A DNA stretch of 64,000 bases from the NCBI GenBank assembly GCA_965208385.1, contig CBDBOO010000008.1:50872-114871 (forward strand). The letters run 5' to 3'. This DNA comes from Endozoicomonas sp965208385 (GTDB taxonomy: Bacteria > Pseudomonadota > Gammaproteobacteria > Pseudomonadales > Endozoicomonadaceae). Numbering within the stretch: the first letter of the stretch is position 1; every line of letters starts with the position of its first letter. The position numbers and the translations under genes are program-made. The notes beneath the pieces were generated by a model. The model did no database searches and was not told the DNA's origin. It saw nothing but the letters and a program-made list of their open reading frames with translations. Below are positions 44,595 to 53,676 of the stretch, one piece after another.

Positions 44595-45200
44595 ATGAGT
44601 CAGCATCAGGCCCAAGAACCTTTCACCCCATGGCACAAAGAACCCTGGGCCTGGTACATTCTGTCCATTTTACTGGTCACATTCTGCTGGGGTGGCTTCC
44701 AGCTCTACACCGCATTCAGCAATCAGGACAGCGTTGTTGTCGATGACTATTACAAAGTAGGCAAAGCCATTAATGGTGATAAGACCCGAATCAAGGCTGC
44801 CAGAGCGCTGAATATCTCCGCCACCCTGACCATCGACGAACTCATTGGCGAAGTGAGAGTCAGCATCAGGGGTAATATTGAGGATTGGCCTGGCCAGTTG
44901 CAACTGAGTTTCCTGTCCCCTGTATTTGCCGACCAGGATAAAATAATTACCCTGAAAAAATCCATATCAGGCAATTCCATACCAAACAACTCCATACCAA
45001 ACAACTCCACACCAGATAAAAGCGCCCAGATATATGTCGGTCAATTAGCAGAGCAAGTGGCCGGGCGCTACTATGTTCAACTGGAAACACAGGATCAGTT
45101 TATACCTGAAGTGGGTTTTGAATCCGGCTGGAAAATCACCCAGGAAGCGTTTATCACCGAAGGTGAAACATTATCACTTCAATCCTCTTCTTTAGATTAA
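44595..45200 (+). CDS. ccoH: cbb3 assembly protein CcoH (FixH)
   Basis: A 201-aa FixH-family protein: cytoplasmic N-terminus with PWHKEPWAWY, one transmembrane helix (about 17-37), then a periplasmic domain (VVDDYYKVGKAIN). It helps assemble or stabilise cbb3 oxidase. The periplasmic part contains a threefold 5-residue repeat (NSIPN NSIPN NSTPD, about residues 127-141) encoded by 15-bp tandem repeats. This makes it longer than typical FixH proteins. Confidence 0.88.
   Translation: MSQHQAQEPFTPWHKEPWAWYILSILLVTFCWGGFQLYTAFSNQDSVVVDDYYKVGKAINGDKTRIKAARALNISATLTIDELIGEVRVSIRGNIEDWPGQLQLSFLSPVFADQDKIITLKKSISGNSIPNNSIPNNSTPDKSAQIYVGQLAEQVAGRYYVQLETQDQFIPEVGFESGWKITQEAFITEGETLSLQSSSLD
44973..45017 (+). 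repeat. 15-bp in-frame tandem repeat in ccoH
   Basis: Three units beginning AATTCCATACCAAAC, AACTCCATACCAAAC and AACTCCACACCAGAT. Since 15 is a multiple of 3, expansion or contraction would keep the frame and change the length of a periplasmic loop. Confidence 0.9.
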
Positions 45201-45207
45201 CTTCAGA

Positions 45208-47700
45208 ATGACAACATCCTGCTACCATTGCCAACTACCCGTTCCTGACCAGAATCACTTTCATGCAGAGATAGATGGCGTAAAACAGCCTATGTGCTGC
45301 CCGGGCTGCAAAGCGGTGGCAGAAGCCATCTCTGCCGGAGGTCTGAACAGTTATTATCGCCACAGAACCGATTCTGGCTTGCAGGCCGACAGCATCAGTG
45401 ATCGCCTGAAAGAAGAACTGGAAATATACAACAGGGTCGATATACAAAAAGACTTTGTTCAGATTTTAAATGACGACAGTTGTCAGGCCAGCCTGCTGAT
45501 TGAAGGCATTACCTGTGCAGCCTGTGTCTGGCTTATTGAAAAACATATCGGGTCTCTGGCGGGAGTTGAACGGGTTACTGTGAATTTAAGTACCCATGAA
45601 GCCCAGATCACCTGGAATCCAGAGGCAGCTCAGCTGAGTACCGCTTTGCTGGAAATCTATCGAATCGGTTATAAGGTATATCCCTGGCGCTCGGATCGTC
45701 AGGAAGCCATGCTCAAACAGGAAAACCGTCAGTCTATCCGCAGACTGGCCGTCGCCGGTATCGGCGCCATGCAGGTCATGATGTATGCCGTAGCACTGTA
45801 CTCAGGCGCCATCAGCAATGACATGGCTGATATTTACCGTGATTTTATCCGCTACATCAGTGCCATAGTTGCAACACCGGTTGTCTTTTATGCCGCCGCT
45901 CCTTTTTTCAGAGCCGCCAGCCGGGATATTAAAGTTCGCCACCTGGGAATGGACGTACCCGTTTCAATCGCCATCGGAGGTGCCTATATTGCCAGCTTAT
46001 GGGCCACCTTTAACGGTAACGGAGAAGTGTACTTTGATTCAGTCTCCATGTTCACATTCTTCCTGTTAACAGGCCGTTACCTTGAACTGAAAGCTCGTCA
46101 TACCACAGCACGAGCGGCGCGTGTACTCACCAACCTGCTACCACCCAGCAGCCTTAAACTTATAGACGGAAACTTCATCCGGGTTCCTGTTGCCGATCTT
46201 CAACCTGGCGATCATGTTCGTATATTACCCGGCGATGCCATACCTGCCGATGGCACCCTGATAGAAGGCAGCAGCAGTCTTGATGAATCCATGCTGACCG
46301 GTGAATATATGCCCGTAGGCAAACAATGCGGAGACACCGTATTATGTGGCAGCCTTAATATGGATAACGCCATTCAAATTCGCATTATTCATGTGGGTCA
46401 GGAAACCCGAATGGCAGGAATAGTTCAGCTACTGAAACGAGCGCAACAGGATAAGCCAGCCGTAGCACATTTAGCTGACCGGGTTGCAGGCTGGTTTGTT
46501 GCGGCGGTATTAATAGTAGCGGTCATGGTTTACTGGTATTGGTCCCGCCATTCCCCGGAAGATGCATTCTGGATAACGCTTTCCGTACTGGTGGTGACCT
46601 GCCCTTGTGCATTATCACTGGCAACACCCACTGCACTCACTGCAGCCACCGGATATTTGCATAAAATGGGGCTGCTCATCACTCGGGGACATGTTCTTGA
46701 AGGGCTCGAGAAGATTAATCATGTGATATTTGATAAAACAGGCACACTAACAAAAGGCGCATTATCCCTGGCCACAGTACAACCCATTCCATCGTCTGAC
46801 ACAGACTCTATCAGCGATATGAATGAACATTCTCTGCTCGCCATCGCTTCAGCACTGGAAAGTCATTCCGAACACCCCATTGCCAAAGCCTTCTCCGCGA
46901 AACCTCAAGCCGGTCAAAAACTGGTCGCGAGCAACGTCATCAGTCACACAGGAAAAGGGCTCGAAGGGACAATTAACAACACTCAGTATCGAATAGGAAA
47001 ACCCAATTTTTCCTGCCCATTAAAAACACCGGATTATCCGGAACAACAGGGGCAATGGCTGTTGCTCTGTGATGAACATAAGGCGCTCTGCTGGTTTCGC
47101 ATAACGGATAGCCTCAGACCTGAAGCGCTGGAGACAATCACCAGCCTCAAATCCCGGGGACTGAAAGTTACATTACTCAGCGGCGATCAATCCCCCGTTG
47201 TGGAAAGCACCGCAGGGGCTCTCGGCATTGATCACTGGAAGGCAGAAGCTAGCCCCGACGATAAACTCGATTTTATTCGGGCTGCCCAGAAATCAGGCGA
47301 CAAAGTACTGATGGTTGGTGATGGAATTAACGATGTTCCGGTGCTGGCCGGTGCAGATATCTCACTGGCCATGGGCAACGCTTCCGATCTGGCTCGTACC
47401 AGCGCAGATGCTGTGCTGATATCAGCAAACCTCAATCGCCTGACGGATGCTTTAAACATTGCCATCCGTACCCGTAAAATTATTCGCCAGAATCTGACCT
47501 GGTCCCTGGGATACAATATGACCGCATTACCTCTGGCTGCTTCTGCAATGATCGCTCCCTGGATGGCCGCTATTGGTATGGCGCTGAGCTCTTTAATTGT
47601 TGTTGGCAATGCACTACGCCTCAGTCGCAGTAAAAACCGGGTAACGTCAAACACTCACCGGAAGCCGCTGACAAGCTCGTCTTCCGTCAAAATGGCCTGA
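45208..47700 (+). CDS. ccoI: Copper-translocating P-type ATPase CcoI (FixI)
   Basis: An 830-aa P1B-type ATPase that exports Cu+ for cbb3 assembly. The N-terminus has a Cys-rich region (CYHCQLP, CCPGC) and a heavy-metal domain with GITCAACVWL (about 100-109). Later come the transmembrane CPC motif (TCPCALSLATPT), phosphorylation motif DKTGTLTKG, HP motif (SEHPIAKAF) and GDGINDVPVL. The length and two-part N-terminus are typical of CcoI rather than CopA. It starts 8 nt after ccoH. Confidence 0.95.
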   Translation: MTTSCYHCQLPVPDQNHFHAEIDGVKQPMCCPGCKAVAEAISAGGLNSYYRHRTDSGLQADSISDRLKEELEIYNRVDIQKDFVQILNDDSCQASLLIEGITCAACVWLIEKHIGSLAGVERVTVNLSTHEAQITWNPEAAQLSTALLEIYRIGYKVYPWRSDRQEAMLKQENRQSIRRLAVAGIGAMQVMMYAVALYSGAISNDMADIYRDFIRYISAIVATPVVFYAAAPFFRAASRDIKVRHLGMDVPVSIAIGGAYIASLWATFNGNGEVYFDSVSMFTFFLLTGRYLELKARHTTARAARVLTNLLPPSSLKLIDGNFIRVPVADLQPGDHVRILPGDAIPADGTLIEGSSSLDESMLTGEYMPVGKQCGDTVLCGSLNMDNAIQIRIIHVGQETRMAGIVQLLKRAQQDKPAVAHLADRVAGWFVAAVLIVAVMVYWYWSRHSPEDAFWITLSVLVVTCPCALSLATPTALTAATGYLHKMGLLITRGHVLEGLEKINHVIFDKTGTLTKGALSLATVQPIPSSDTDSISDMNEHSLLAIASALESHSEHPIAKAFSAKPQAGQKLVASNVISHTGKGLEGTINNTQYRIGKPNFSCPLKTPDYPEQQGQWLLLCDEHKALCWFRITDSLRPEALETITSLKSRGLKVTLLSGDQSPVVESTAGALGIDHWKAEASPDDKLDFIRAAQKSGDKVLMVGDGINDVPVLAGADISLAMGNASDLARTSADAVLISANLNRLTDALNIAIRTRKIIRQNLTWSLGYNMTALPLAASAMIAPWMAAIGMALSSLIVVGNALRLSRSKNRVTSNTHRKPLTSSSSVKMA

Positions 47701-47702
47701 TT

Positions 47703-47888
47703 ATGGACAGTCTGATTATTCTTATTCCTATCGCGCTGATACTGGTCACCATCGCGATAAAGATTTTTTTCTGGGCCGTAGATCAGGGTCAGTTTGATGA
47801 TCTTGAAGGTCCGGCTCACAGCATTCTTTTTGACGACGAAGATGCCATTCACCAGGAAAAAGAAAACAATGGTAATAACCAGAAATGA
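47703..47888 (+). CDS. ccoS: cbb3 assembly protein CcoS
   Basis: A 61-aa single-helix protein: MDSLIILIPIALILVTIAIK, then FFWAVDQGQFDDLEGPAHSILFDD, the CcoS signature. It is needed for cofactor insertion into CcoN. It starts 3 nt after ccoI and overlaps the next gene by 4 nt (ATGA). Confidence 0.93.
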   Translation: MDSLIILIPIALILVTIAIKIFFWAVDQGQFDDLEGPAHSILFDDEDAIHQEKENNGNNQK

Positions 47889-48592
47889 CACCTGATTTCG
47901 CACTCTACATCTCAGCCATAACCATTGGCCTCCTGGGCAGTTCACACTGCATTGCCATGTGCGGGGGTATTACATCTGCTCTGAGCCTTTCGCTTGAGAA
48001 ACAAAAACCAGGCACTGTGTTCGCCTTGATACTCTCTTATCATACCGGGCGTATTTTCAGTTATGCCTGCGCTGGCTTCCTTCTTGCCTCTATTGGATGG
48101 TTTATCGGTGATATCAGCAAACCGATATATTCGTCTCTACGATACCTGGCTGGAGGCATGCTGGTGGCCATGGGGCTTTATGTATCGGGCTGGTGGCGGG
48201 GCCTTACGCAACTGGAAAAAGCCGGTCATCATTTATGGAAGCGGATACAACCGCTCGCAAAAAACATACTGCCTATCCGACACCCAGGCCAGGCTCTCGG
48301 GGTTGGCATGCTTTGGGGCTGGCTGCCCTGTGGACTGGTCTACAGCAGCTTAATATGGGCATCCAGTCAGGGCTCCCCTGTTCAAGGCGCTATTTTAATG
48401 GCCTGCTTTGGTCTGGGCACCCTGCCCACTGTTATATTAACCGGTGCTTTTTCAAGGCAGGTAAATGGTTTAATCCAATCTCAGTTGACCAGAAATATTG
48501 CCGGATTGTTACTCATATTATTTGGCCTCTGGACAATACCTGGCCCTCATCAAATGAAATTTATGATGATCTTTGGCGGTATGCATCACTGA
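47885..48592 (+). CDS. TauE/SafE-like membrane protein of the cco cluster
   Basis: A 235-aa inner-membrane protein with about six helices, of the sulfite exporter TauE/SafE-like family commonly found behind ccoS. GLLGSSHCIAMCGGI (about 15-29) contains a His-Cys-Met-Cys arrangement that could bind copper; GMLWGWLPCGLVYS (about 139-152) is a second conserved segment. A role in copper supply or cbb3 biogenesis is suggested by context. It overlaps ccoS by 4 nt. Confidence 0.85.
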   Translation: MTPDFALYISAITIGLLGSSHCIAMCGGITSALSLSLEKQKPGTVFALILSYHTGRIFSYACAGFLLASIGWFIGDISKPIYSSLRYLAGGMLVAMGLYVSGWWRGLTQLEKAGHHLWKRIQPLAKNILPIRHPGQALGVGMLWGWLPCGLVYSSLIWASSQGSPVQGAILMACFGLGTLPTVILTGAFSRQVNGLIQSQLTRNIAGLLLILFGLWTIPGPHQMKFMMIFGGMHH

Positions 48593-48665
48593 TTAAAATG
48601 CACTGGTTAAAATGCACTGATTTCAATTCAGTGTATTTTCACTTCTCAATAAAATAAATTTATTC

Positions 48666-48699
48666 AAAATATGTACAAACGCCTGTTTGTACATATTTT
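48666..48699. terminator. Bidirectional terminator after the cco cluster
   Basis: A perfect 15-bp inverted repeat (AAAATATGTACAAAC, loop GCCT, GTTTGTACATATTTT). The T-rich right arm on either strand suits both directions. A weaker stem (AAAATGCACTGA / TTCAGTGTATTTT) lies just before it at about 48609-48639. Confidence 0.8.
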
Positions 48700-48745
48700 C
48701 ACCAACCCTCGCAGAAAGAATACCTATTCATTCGGTAGCTCCCTA

Positions 48746-48759
48746 TTGACATGTATCAA
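48746..48759 (+). promoter_or_regulatory. FNR/Anr box upstream of hemN
   Basis: TTGAC-ATGT-ATCAA has the same arms as the ccoN box. It lies 245 bp before the hemN ATG, so the mRNA leader would be long (about 200 nt). The rest of the 48593-49003 gap shows nothing else I can name. Confidence 0.82.
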
Positions 48760-49003
48760 GGAACAGTTTTTTGTCGATTTATACAATGACGCTAATATTT
48801 ATTTCCAATCGAAGAATCTGAGTTCATGACAAGCATATTAAGACAAGGTGAGGTAAGGGATCTAACCGTCGCTATAACAACGAATTTCAGCACAGAATGT
48901 TTTCCAGAAATGTCAGCACACCAGAATAACCAGACACTGCGATTGGTATAACATTCTGTGATTCGAAACAGACTGAACGTTCCAAGAATGCCAGAGAAAC
49001 TTT

Positions 49004-50392
49004 ATGAATAATGCACCAGTTTGGGACTTTAACCTGATAAAAAGGTACAACCAGTCAGGTCCACGTTATACCTCATACCCTACCGCTGTTCAGTTTGATG
49101 ATCAGTTTGGTGTTCAAAAATATCAGGCCAGCGCCTGGCAGAGTGCTGCAACAGAGAAACCGCTCTCCCTGTATTTCCATATCCCCTTTTGCTCACACGT
49201 TTGCTACTACTGTGCCTGCAATAAAATTGTTACCAAACACAGAAGCCGTTCCGAACTCTATCTTGAGTATCTGTATCGGGAAATTGAAATGCAATCCGAG
49301 CTGTATTCCCGGGATCAAAAAGTGGAACAATTGCACTTTGGCGGCGGAACACCTACCTTTCTGAGCGCTGAAGAAATACAGGGGCTTATGGGTAAAATTG
49401 GTGAGCATTTCCATTTATTCTATGATGAAACCACAGACTGCTCCATTGAACTGGACCCCAGAGAAGTGGACTGGCCCATGATGGGAACGCTTCGAGATCT
49501 TGGTTTTAACCGAATAAGCATGGGGGTTCAGGATCTTGATACCAGGGTCCAGCAAGCGGTTAATCGTGTGCAGTCGGAAACCATGATACGGTCAATTCTT
49601 GATGCTTCTCGCACCATGGCCTTCAAATCCGTTCACATGGATCTGATATACGGCCTGCCATTACAGAACGTCACGTCTTTCATGGATACCATTGAACGTA
49701 TTATTGATATGGCCCCGGATCGGCTATCACTTTTCAACTATGCCCACCTGCCCCATCGATTCAAACCGCAACGAAGAATCAATACGGCTGACCTGCCGGC
49801 CCCTGAAGTGAAACTTGAGATTCTACAGAAAGCCACTGATAAATTACTGGAACAGGGATACGTTTATATAGGCATGGATCATTTCGCCCTGCCGGATGAT
49901 GATCTGGCACAGGCTCAGGAGTCTGAAACACTTCACCGAAATTTTCAGGGTTACACAACTCACAGTCATTGTGATCTTGTTGGCATGGGTGTTTCGTCCA
50001 TCAGCCAGGTAGGCGATGTTTATGTTCAAAATACAACAGACGAACCCACATACCGTGAACTGATAGATCAGAACCAGCTACCCATTGTTCGCGGATTAAA
50101 AATGCATGACGATGATAAAATTCGTCAAGCCGTCATCACCCAACTGATTTGTCATTTTTACCTTGATCCCACCACTATTGAAAAACAATTCAGTATTGAA
50201 TTTGATCAATATTTTATTGAAGAACTGCAACGACTAAAACCAATGGAACAGGATGGCTTACTGACCATTCGCGAAAATGGTCGAATCGACGTTTTACCCA
50301 GAGGCAAATTGTTAATTAGGAATATCTGTATGCAGTTTGATCATTACCTGAAAAAGCCATTAGAAAAACCGCTCTACTCCAAAGTTATCTAG
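49004..50392 (+). CDS. hemN: Oxygen-independent coproporphyrinogen III dehydrogenase
   Basis: A 462-aa radical SAM enzyme that makes protoporphyrinogen IX from coproporphyrinogen III without oxygen in haem synthesis. The radical SAM cysteines are in FCSHVCYYCACN (about 61-72), with the HemN-type fourth Cys. The N-terminus (YNQSGPRYTSYPTAVQF) and GGGTPTFLS are conserved. It sits between the cbb3 genes and fnr, fitting haem supply at low oxygen. A terminator follows. Confidence 0.96.
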   Translation: MNNAPVWDFNLIKRYNQSGPRYTSYPTAVQFDDQFGVQKYQASAWQSAATEKPLSLYFHIPFCSHVCYYCACNKIVTKHRSRSELYLEYLYREIEMQSELYSRDQKVEQLHFGGGTPTFLSAEEIQGLMGKIGEHFHLFYDETTDCSIELDPREVDWPMMGTLRDLGFNRISMGVQDLDTRVQQAVNRVQSETMIRSILDASRTMAFKSVHMDLIYGLPLQNVTSFMDTIERIIDMAPDRLSLFNYAHLPHRFKPQRRINTADLPAPEVKLEILQKATDKLLEQGYVYIGMDHFALPDDDLAQAQESETLHRNFQGYTTHSHCDLVGMGVSSISQVGDVYVQNTTDEPTYRELIDQNQLPIVRGLKMHDDDKIRQAVITQLICHFYLDPTTIEKQFSIEFDQYFIEELQRLKPMEQDGLLTIRENGRIDVLPRGKLLIRNICMQFDHYLKKPLEKPLYSKVI

Positions 50393-50435
50393 ATCGTAGA
50401 ACTAGCAACTCCATTCGAATTAAACCTCAATATAT

Positions 50436-50465
50436 AAAAGCGCCTGAAACAGGCGCTTTTATGGC
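50436..50465 (+). terminator. Terminator of hemN
   Basis: AAAAGCGCCTG (50436-50446), loop AAA, CAGGCGCTTTT (50450-50460). A perfect 11-bp stem ending in four T. Confidence 0.92.
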
Positions 50466-50714
50466 AAATTTTATGCATGTTCAGACTATTCACACCCTCT
50501 TGACGATAATTTACATTGCCATGAAGTGCATATCCGTGCAGAATCCAACAATTAAATCGTGCACCCTGAGCATAGAATATACATAGTCCTATTTACAGGT
50601 CATGTTTATTAAACAGACGACACAACACTATTAATTAGGGGAAGCCGCAGGCGCTTAGCGCGTCTCCGAAATAGCATAAAATACTTATTCCTGTGCTATT
50701 CCTTTGCGTAAATA

Positions 50715-50737
50715 TCAGGCTTAAAGCCTGAGAAAAA
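50715..50737 (+). other. Stem-loop in the fnr leader
   Basis: TCAGGCT-TAA-AGCCTGA (50715-50731) is a perfect 7-bp stem followed by an A-run, 54 bp before fnr. Read on the minus strand it has a T-run and would resemble a terminator. The rest of the 392-bp gap upstream of fnr shows no FNR box of its own. Confidence 0.4.
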
Positions 50738-50784
50738 ACCCTAAAATAGTGTCGAATTAGCCAATACGACTTTGAGGCCACTCA

Positions 50785-51546
50785 ATGACGTCCAAGCCCA
50801 ACGTCCGACAACCAAGCCATGTGGCCTGCAGGGATTGCAGTCTAAGCTCCCTGTGCCTGCCATTAGCCCTGAGCATAAAATATATTGATCAACTTGATGA
50901 TATTATCAAGCGCGGTCGACCCCTGAAAAAAGGTGAGCACCTCTTTCTTGAGGGTGATCCTTTTACCAGTGTCTTTGCTGTACGGTCAGGTGCCATAAAA
51001 ACCTACACTGCAACCAATGAAGGTGAAGAGCAGATAACTTCTTTTTTCCTTCCCAGCGAAATTCTTGGTTTGAGCGGTATGGATACTGATGCCTACCCTG
51101 TCTCAGCACAGGCCATGGAAACGACCATGGTATGTGAAATACCGTTTGAACAGCTCGAATCCTTATCGGATCAGTTTCCTGAGTTACGTCGTCATCTGAT
51201 GCGGCTCATGAGCAAGAAGATCAGGGAAGATCAGCAAATGATGATGCTGCTGTCCAAAAAGAATGCTGATGAACGAATCGCTACATTCCTTATCAATTTA
51301 GCCAGTCGTTTTCGTCGTCGCGGATTTTCGTCCCAGTCATTTCGTCTTTCCATGTCTCGAAACGAGATGGGAAATTATCTGGGTCTGGCTGTAGAAACCG
51401 TAAGCCGGGTCTTTACCCGATTCCAGAAAAACGGATTGATTTCTGCTGTCGGCAAAGAGATAGACATACGCAACCCCGTTGAGCTCTGCTCGCTGGCCGG
51501 GGGAAAAACCATTGACCCTAACCAGATCATGACAGGGACGGACTAG
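50785..51546 (+). CDS. fnr: FNR/Anr oxygen-sensing transcription regulator
   Basis: A 253-aa CRP-family activator. Cys15, Cys18 and Cys24 (CRDCSLSSLC) plus Cys in TTMVCEIPF supply four ligands for the oxygen-labile [4Fe-4S] cluster. The cyclic-nucleotide-like domain spans about 35-150, the dimer helix about 155-180, and the helix-turn-helix contains ETVSRVFTRFQ, whose Glu-Ser-Arg read TTGAT half-sites in FNR. It likely activates ccoNOQP and hemN through the two boxes in this window. Confidence 0.95.
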   Translation: MTSKPNVRQPSHVACRDCSLSSLCLPLALSIKYIDQLDDIIKRGRPLKKGEHLFLEGDPFTSVFAVRSGAIKTYTATNEGEEQITSFFLPSEILGLSGMDTDAYPVSAQAMETTMVCEIPFEQLESLSDQFPELRRHLMRLMSKKIREDQQMMMLLSKKNADERIATFLINLASRFRRRGFSSQSFRLSMSRNEMGNYLGLAVETVSRVFTRFQKNGLISAVGKEIDIRNPVELCSLAGGKTIDPNQIMTGTD

Positions 51547-51683
51547 ATCCGTTCCGGCTCTGGTTCAGGCAGGCTGTCGAACAGGTTGTAAGAATTAACA
51601 TTTGCTGCTTTCACAAGAAGTGAATATATTTCATTCAACCCACTTTGATGGCCTTCTTTTTTTACTGACAAACAAGTTCTCAT

Positions 51684-52226
51684 ATGAGTATCGATCAAGA
51701 CTACCTTCAATCTCAAATCAGAACCGTTGCAAACTGGCCTAAGCCAGGTGTAATGTTTCGGGATGTCACAACGCTTTTTGAAAACCCGAAGGCATGGCGC
51801 CTCACAATGGATAGTTTTATTCACCGGTATATCGATAGTGATATTGACCGGATTGGTGCACTGGATGCCCGGGGATTTCTTATAGGTTCAACCCTGGCTT
51901 ATGCCCTCAACAAGCCCATGATTCTGTTTCGAAAAAAAGGCAAACTTCCCCATAAAACCCTGTCCCAGAAATATGATCTGGAATATGGAACTGCAACGCT
52001 GGAAATGCACGAAGATACCATCAAAGCTGGCGACAAGGTACTTTTGGTGGATGATCTGATTGCCACTGGGGGAACACTCCTCGCTGCCCATCAACTGGTT
52101 GAAAAAGCAGGCGGCACCACCATTGAAGCTGCCGCAATCATCGATTTACCGGATCTGGATGGCTCTCGAAGACTCAGGGACGCAGGTATCAAAACATTTA
52201 CACTCTGCGCGTTTGAAGGCGAGTAA
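51684..52226 (+). CDS. apt: Adenine phosphoribosyltransferase
   Basis: A 180-aa purine salvage enzyme (adenine + PRPP to AMP). The PRPP-binding motif VLLVDDLIATGGT lies at about residues 117-129, the RGFLIGS segment at about 60-66, and FRDVTTL near the N-terminus is typical. The start MSIDQDYLQSQIRTVANWPKPG matches the family. A terminator lies 50 bp downstream. Confidence 0.95.
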   Translation: MSIDQDYLQSQIRTVANWPKPGVMFRDVTTLFENPKAWRLTMDSFIHRYIDSDIDRIGALDARGFLIGSTLAYALNKPMILFRKKGKLPHKTLSQKYDLEYGTATLEMHEDTIKAGDKVLLVDDLIATGGTLLAAHQLVEKAGGTTIEAAAIIDLPDLDGSRRLRDAGIKTFTLCAFEGE

Positions 52227-52275
52227 TAAAATGATCATTTCTACAGATAATCAGGGATGATACGATAAATCTTAA

Positions 52276-52309
52276 CAGGCTGCTGAATCAACCCTGGCAG
52301 CCTGCTTTT
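52276..52309 (+). terminator. Terminator of apt
   Basis: CAGGCTGC (52276-52283) and GCAGCCTG (52297-52304) form a perfect 8-bp stem, followed by CTTTTA. It ends just before the earliest start of the next gene, which favours the later ATG for that gene. Confidence 0.82.
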
Positions 52310-52340
52310 AACAATGACCCTCAGTAAAGGACAACTGAAT

Positions 52341-52865
52341 ATGGGGATTTGTACCAGTGAATTACGTCACTACGTGATTCGCCCCACACTGAAATATCTA
52401 AAAATGTGGAGTCCGACGGCAGAAAACCTGCTTCTTGGCACTGCAGCAAGGGAGTCAGCTCTTGGCTTTCACTTGAAAATGGAAAATCAACAGGCGTTGG
52501 GAATTTATCAGATTACCCCAAAAATGCACCGTAATATCTGGGATCACTATTTAGCCACACAATCTGACTTATCTGGCATGGTCAGAGGATTAGCCAGCCA
52601 GCACGAATTCCTTTCACACCCTCACCACGAACTGGCAACCAACCTTGCCTATTCAACAGCCATTGCCTGGCTGGTTTATCATCGCACAGCCATCAATATC
52701 AATAATATAAATCCGGATGATCATTTAGCACTGGGGCGACAATGGCACAAATACTTTCATAGTCGTAAGAGAGGCAGTATTCAGAGCTTTGTCGACAGCT
52801 ATCGCCTGCTGATTATTGATTCAGAAGTTCATAACAGCAAATCAGAACCCGTAGACCACGGGTGA
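52341..52865 (+). CDS. Transglycosylase/lysozyme-like protein
   Basis: A 174-aa protein without a clear signal peptide. AARESALGFHL...ALGIYQITP (about residues 37-60) resembles the Glu-Ser...Gly-x-x-Gln-x-x-P core of soluble lytic transglycosylases, where the Glu is catalytic. The rest gives no clear match. The longer frame starts at 52314, only 5 bp after the apt terminator. ATG 52341 has AAAGGA about 11 nt upstream and is preferred. A cytoplasmic protein with this fold would need a helper for export, so the assignment is tentative. Confidence 0.5.
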   Translation: MGICTSELRHYVIRPTLKYLKMWSPTAENLLLGTAARESALGFHLKMENQQALGIYQITPKMHRNIWDHYLATQSDLSGMVRGLASQHEFLSHPHHELATNLAYSTAIAWLVYHRTAININNINPDDHLALGRQWHKYFHSRKRGSIQSFVDSYRLLIIDSEVHNSKSEPVDHG

Positions 52866-52897
52866 GAAGCTTTAAAACAGCATCAATACACGTTTTA

Positions 52898-53224
52898 TTA
52901 CCCTGAAATTTCAGCACATTTAATGCAGAGATCGGTATAGGGCATTGCTTTTAACCGGCCTATAACAATATTTTCTCCACAGGCAGTGCACATACCGTAG
53001 TCACCTTCAGTCAGCCTTTCCAGGGCACGATTTATTTTTTGTAATTCAACCGTTGCCTCATTGCCCAGGGCATCAATGACTTCATCATTTTCCCTTTCCT
53101 GCGCCTGTTCTGACCAATCAGCACTGTTTTTACGGGTAACATCCCTTTTAATATTATCCAGACGCTCATTTAATGCTTCACGCCGTGTTATTAACCAGTC
53201 ACGAAAATAATCATGTTCAGTCAT
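52898..53224 (-). CDS. DksA/TraR-type C4 zinc-finger protein
   Basis: A 108-aa protein of the DksA/TraR family, which binds the RNA polymerase secondary channel. A helical coiled region (about 5-75, with ERENDEVIDALGNEA) precedes the C-terminal zinc finger CTACGENI...CIKCAEISG (four Cys). Length is between TraR and DksA, like the YbiI/DksA2-type proteins. ATG 53224 with AGGGGAT upstream is chosen over the longer frame from 53287. Confidence 0.82.
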   Translation of the reverse strand: MTEHDYFRDWLITRREALNERLDNIKRDVTRKNSADWSEQAQERENDEVIDALGNEATVELQKINRALERLTEGDYGMCTACGENIVIGRLKAMPYTDLCIKCAEISG

Positions 53225-53435
53225 AAGGTATCCCCTTCTGCAAAATCGGTGATTGACTGTTGTTATTCTTAAAATACCTGAGACCATCTTCCGGAGAAAG
53301 ACAGCCAGAACTCCCTCAGAGATACGAATATCACTTACCCCAACTTAGCACATCATGCTGAACTCTGATGTTGCTTGTCATGACGAATCAATGCACTCTA
53401 ATCCAACATTTTTATGGCGACACATAAGCCCCCCG

Positions 53436-53451
53436 TTAAACCGCGGTTTAA
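53436..53451. promoter_or_regulatory. 16-bp perfect palindrome
   Basis: TTAAACCGCGGTTTAA lies in the 450-bp gap between the DksA-like gene and ttcA, a shape typical of a dimeric repressor site. No regulator can be named. The rest of the gap contains no gene that I can support. Confidence 0.4.
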
Positions 53452-53676
53452 AATCCACTTTGCAGGGGAGGACAAACCGGAAAATACTAATAACCGGGAA
53501 ACTCGATATGTCTTTGATAGCCCTGAAACGTCTTATTGCCGTACCTCGGTCTCAAGAAATATCAGCAGCCATTGATTAATAATTTGATGGCCAAAAGTAG
53601 TCGCTGGAATCAGGCGAGAAAAATAACGGACTTGGTTGAATAAGATCAGCCAGATATAATCATCCGCTTTTATTTT

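Noticed and set aside
53355..53579. 74-aa plus-strand frame before ttcA
   Set aside because: There is no ribosome site or family features, and it contains the palindrome. Treated as intergenic.
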